From: a virus
Direction: 5' to 3' (one strand)
Length of the DNA stretch: 25,167 nucleotides
IMG/VR virus record: IMGVR_UViG_3300011115_000213
Span: 1 to 25,167 of that record
Shown: positions 22,954 to 25,167 of the stretch, piece after piece
Numbering within the stretch: position 1 is the stretch's first letter
Layout: each line of letters starts with the position of its first letter
Position numbers and translations under genes: made by a program
Notes under the pieces: model-generated
The model's input: only the letters and a program-made list of their open reading frames with translations
Told to the model about the DNA's origin: nothing
Database searches by the model: none

Positions 22954-23523
22954 ATGAAAATTAAGGAATTCGACGGCGGCCTACAAGGCAGCCAAGAAAT
23001 AACAATAGGCATAGACCAATCATTAACAGGGTTTGCTCTTTCAGCAGTCTCCGTTGAGTTTCCTAATCTTCATATGACTTGGGTAGCAAAATCTGAGTAT
23101 AAAGGTATCCAACGACTTGTTGATATACACGACTGGCTTGATGGAAAACTATTTGAGTTTCAGCTAAATGGTTGGAAAATAAAAGACGCAGCTATGGAAG
23201 GCACTGTTTTAGCCTCTTATTCTGCTTTAGCCTTAGGAGAACTAGCCGCTATAGTAAAGCTAGTACTTTGGTATAAACTGCCTGAACCCCCTCTTCAAAT
23301 ACCCCCAATGACGCTTAAAAAGTATGCTACAGGTAAAGGGACTGCTAAGAAACAAGAGATGCTCCTACAGATGTACAAGCGTTGGGGAGTTGAGTTTAAT
23401 GACGATAACGCCGCAGACGCATACGCTCTAGCTAGATTGGCCTCTGGGTCAGCAATTGACGCTATTGAGCGTGAAACTCAAGAAAAAATAAAAGATGATA
23501 AATATAGGGATTTTATAGAGTAA
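22954..23523 (+). CDS. RuvC-like Holliday junction resolvase
   Basis: A 189-residue RNase H-fold resolvase. Acidic residues are in IGIDQSLTGFAL (Asp21), AAMEGTV (Glu82) and DDNAADAYALA (Asp150/151, Asp155), the DDE-like set of RuvC, and 'KKYATGKGTAKKQEML' precedes the last motif as in RuvC (K..tG.G.A.K..V). The position matching the third bacterial acid is held by the neighbouring DDN, as in many phage RuvCs. It would cut four-way junctions or branched replication products before packaging. A different, PD-(D/E)XK type resolvase candidate is encoded at 20106. Confidence 0.85.
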   Translation: MKIKEFDGGLQGSQEITIGIDQSLTGFALSAVSVEFPNLHMTWVAKSEYKGIQRLVDIHDWLDGKLFEFQLNGWKIKDAAMEGTVLASYSALALGELAAIVKLVLWYKLPEPPLQIPPMTLKKYATGKGTAKKQEMLLQMYKRWGVEFNDDNAADAYALARLASGSAIDAIERETQEKIKDDKYRDFIE

Positions 23524-23578
23524 ACCGTGTATTCTTAATATGAGGATGGCATACAACCCGTACACCCAAGGAATACAA

Positions 23579-23872
23579 ATGAGTGAAGAATTAGCCGTCC
23601 CATCTACCGAAGAACCGTTTTTACGAGTTTCGGCTGGGTCAAACCCACAATCCGTTGCATCAGCAATTGCACATGCTATCTATGAAACCAAAGCTGTAAA
23701 GCTAAGAGCCGTAGGTGCAGGTGCAGTTAATCAGGCTGTTAAATCAATCGCAATCGCTAGAGGCTATGTAGCCCCAAGAGGTTTAGACCTGACATGCAAG
23801 CCTGGATTTACTACTATTGAATCAAGAGATGGCGAAATCTCTGCAATAGTATTCGCAATTTCAGCAAGTTAA
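23579..23872 (+). CDS. SpoVS-family protein
   Basis: About 97 residues. ATG 23579 is preceded by AAGGA (23568-23572); an in-frame ATG at 23540 would add 13 unconserved residues and lacks a spaced ribosome site. The body matches stage V sporulation protein S over its whole length: FLRVSAGSNPQSVASAIAHA, 'LRAVGAGAVNQAVKSIAIAR' and GYVAPRGLDLTCKPGF. SpoVS has an Alba-like alpha/beta fold thought to bind nucleic acid and affects septation and spore coat formation in Bacillus. A phage copy may be a nucleoid- or transcript-binding regulator acting on the host; this is inference. The gene stands at the shift from recombination genes to small low-complexity genes, after a 55-base gap. Confidence 0.85.
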   Translation: MSEELAVPSTEEPFLRVSAGSNPQSVASAIAHAIYETKAVKLRAVGAGAVNQAVKSIAIARGYVAPRGLDLTCKPGFTTIESRDGEISAIVFAISAS

Positions 23873-23886
23873 CGTAAGGAGCTCCA

Positions 23887-24321
23887 ATGGCAACTAAGTC
23901 ATCAATGGGCCATGGTATGCGACGTCGTACTGGCGCACCATCAAATTATCTAGAATCGACAGGAAACAGTATGGCACGTTCACACCAAACTCACCACGAA
24001 GCTATGCAGGATGCAGCAGCAGCAGGCAGCCACAGAGTACCAATGGGCATGGATGCCTACCAGGTTTCTCCAGCACCAGTTCTTAAGGGAACATTAATGC
24101 CTAAAAAGAACACTCAGGCAATGGACCCAACTGCTGCCGGAACTAAGCAGAACCGCCAGAACATTGAAAAGATAGGTGCAACTTACCGTGTTTCACCTAG
24201 GTCTACATTTGTTCAGCTAGACCCTTCAGCAGGACCTACCGTATCAAATGGTAGAGTTGTTCCTTCTGTTGCTAGTGTCAATGGTTCATTCCAGGATGCC
24301 GAATCTAGCTCTTACCTATAA
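23887..24321 (+). CDS. Hypothetical low-complexity protein, possibly structural
   Basis: A 144-residue protein with a GGAG site (23878-23881). No family is recognised. It is rich in Ala, Ser, Met, Gly and His (SMGHGMRRRTGAPSNY, 'MQDAAAAGSHRVPMGMDAYQ') and looks largely disordered, with a few hydrophobic turns (ATYRVSPRSTFVQLDPSAGP). Together with three following genes of like character, it may belong to a set of small virion or head-assembly proteins, but nothing visible proves that. Confidence 0.5.
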   Translation: MATKSSMGHGMRRRTGAPSNYLESTGNSMARSHQTHHEAMQDAAAAGSHRVPMGMDAYQVSPAPVLKGTLMPKKNTQAMDPTAAGTKQNRQNIEKIGATYRVSPRSTFVQLDPSAGPTVSNGRVVPSVASVNGSFQDAESSSYL

Positions 24322-24330
24322 GAGGTTAAA

Positions 24331-24573
24331 ATGTCAAGCGATGCTCTAGCAGCGGGTCAGTTTAATAACGTTCAGGTCGCTAGCGACCCGGGTGCACGCG
24401 GAATGATGGATGCAAACAACTACACCCCGTCACCTATGTCATTAAATAGTTCTTCTTTGGGAAGTTATGACGCTGATATGGCATCAAACTTTCGCCATGC
24501 AAAAGGTATAGGACAAAAAGTTAAACCATATAGCGCTCAAACAATGTCCTCGACTACGTGGAGTAAACAATAA
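24331..24573 (+). CDS. Hypothetical small low-complexity protein
   Basis: An 80-residue protein rich in Ser, Ala, Asn and Met (LAAGQFNNVQVASDPGARG, 'SPMSLNSSSLGSYDADMASN'), probably unstructured, with a basic C-terminus (GIGQKVKPYSAQ). It begins nine bases after the previous gene, behind a GAGG site, and its stop overlaps the next start (TAATG). No family is recognised. Confidence 0.5.
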   Translation: MSSDALAAGQFNNVQVASDPGARGMMDANNYTPSPMSLNSSSLGSYDADMASNFRHAKGIGQKVKPYSAQTMSSTTWSKQ

Positions 24574-24833
24574 TGACAAAGATGGCACAGCCTAATCCAC
24601 CTAAGATGGCAATCAGCGCAAATCAATTTGCTAAATTAATGCACACCCCAGTTAGTCAAGCTGTAGCTAGTGTGCAGCATTTTGAAGGCGGAAGAAGACC
24701 ACAAGGATTTATGGCATCAAACAGAGGTTCTGCCAATGTTAACTGGCTATCTTCCGAGGTTAATAGCGGTGAAGGCTCGTTAGCTGGTTACCAACTTCGT
24801 AACCGTGGAACTCTCGTAGATACAGGATTCTAA
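24573..24833 (+). CDS. Hypothetical small protein
   Basis: An 86-residue protein starting inside the upstream stop codon. One probable helix (AISANQFAKLMHTPVSQAVASV) is followed by Gly/Arg/Asn-rich sequence (HFEGGRRPQGFMASNRGSAN) and a final 'GYQLRNRGTLVDTGF'. No recognised motif. It is linked by TAATG to the last, partial gene. It may be part of a virion-protein set by position and composition only. Confidence 0.5.
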   Translation: MTKMAQPNPPKMAISANQFAKLMHTPVSQAVASVQHFEGGRRPQGFMASNRGSANVNWLSSEVNSGEGSLAGYQLRNRGTLVDTGF

Positions 24834-25167
24834 TGGCTGGCTCAACTAACAATTTTAGCCCACAGCAAAACTGGCAATCTATTGGTGGTAATGGTCTTAA
24901 CGGCTATAACAACCAAGGTGGCTATGGTGGTGCTGTTGCACGTGGTGAACTTGACTCTGTTCGTATTGGTACAGGGCGCGTTCCTTCTGCAGAATATCCC
25001 GATGGTTACTTAGGCACAATACGTTCAAGACGTGACGACCGCCTTCTTGACTCTATTAAGAACAGAGTTAATCAGAAAGCCTACCAGCGTGGTGTTCACA
25101 AAGGTGAACGTATTGAACCTAGCGCCTATTATTGGAGCCTAGACTTTAATGACCAGACTGGTATTAA
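24833..25167 (+). CDS. Hypothetical protein, 3' partial
   Basis: An open frame beginning in the preceding TAATG and still open at the window end (111 codons visible). The first 35 residues are Asn/Gly/Gln-rich (NWQSIGGNGLNGYNNQGGYG). The rest is more ordered and basic: GRVPSAEYPDGYLGTIRSRR, 'DDRLLDSIKNRVNQKAYQRG', then 'SAYYWSLDFNDQTGI'. No family is recognised; a head or virion-associated role is possible, as packaging and capsid genes are missing from the window and may lie just downstream. Confidence 0.55.
   Translation, partial: MAGSTNNFSPQQNWQSIGGNGLNGYNNQGGYGGAVARGELDSVRIGTGRVPSAEYPDGYLGTIRSRRDDRLLDSIKNRVNQKAYQRGVHKGERIEPSAYYWSLDFNDQTGI

Noticed and set aside
23579-23872. SpoVS as evidence of a spore-forming Firmicute host
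   Set aside because: SpoVS occurs in non-sporulating lineages, and WhiB argues for Actinobacteria.
1-25167. tRNA genes, CRISPR arrays, insertion sequences, integrase and attachment sites
   Set aside because: Gaps are too short for tRNAs between genes, no repeat-spacer pattern is seen, and no transposase or integrase motif appears in any frame.

Overview
The window is a densely packed, AT-rich stretch of a tailed bacteriophage genome. All genes are on the + strand, genes abut or overlap, and no gap exceeds about 80 bases. A WhiB-type Fe-S regulator points to an actinobacterial host. The low GC would suit small-genome aquatic Actinobacteria, but that is inference. A gp25-like wedge, a gp6/J-like wedge, a P2 gpI-like protein and gp27/gp5-like hub parts indicate a contractile-tailed (myovirus-type) particle.

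Layout. About 28-8147 is a baseplate and tail-tip module: hub protein (5' partial), gp25-like wedge, large J-like wedge carrying extra beta modules, OB-fold hub/spike protein with a C1q/TNF-like C-terminus, and a gpI-like protein with three carbohydrate-binding-like domains. 8160-8414 is a small membrane protein (holin-like at best). 8426-15100 is a replication module: unknown protein, DnaC-like ATPase, SWIM zinc-finger protein, unknown protein, DnaB-like helicase, CHC2/TOPRIM primase, SNF2-type ATPase, a coupled unknown protein and a MerR-like HTH protein. 15168-15827 is a putative ssDNA-binding protein with what looks like its own promoter and a strong intrinsic terminator. 15905-19070 holds a family A DNA polymerase, then small proteins including a zinc ribbon and two single-span membrane peptides. 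19063-23523 is a recombination and nuclease module: RecA, a Holliday-resolvase-like PD-(D/E)XK protein, WhiB, a Cas4-like Fe-S exonuclease, an unknown coupled protein, a DUF1599 protein, a second PD-(D/E)XK protein and a RuvC-like resolvase. From 23579 come a SpoVS-family protein and four small low-complexity proteins, the last cut by the window end.

The genes supply a nearly self-sufficient replisome (loader, helicase, primase, SSB, polymerase) and a recombination set (RecA, exonuclease, two kinds of resolvase). No terminase, portal, capsid, endolysin, integrase, tRNA or CRISPR array is visible.

Points of most interest: an exact 26-bp inverted repeat at the very start, which looks like a fold-back artefact and truncates the hub gene; a SpoVS homologue in a phage; a Leu at the position equivalent to E. 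coli Pol I residue 762; a WhiB with an enlarged Cys spacing; two unrelated resolvase types in one cluster; accretion of beta domains on baseplate proteins; and an SNF2 gene whose arginine codon use contrasts sharply with its neighbours.
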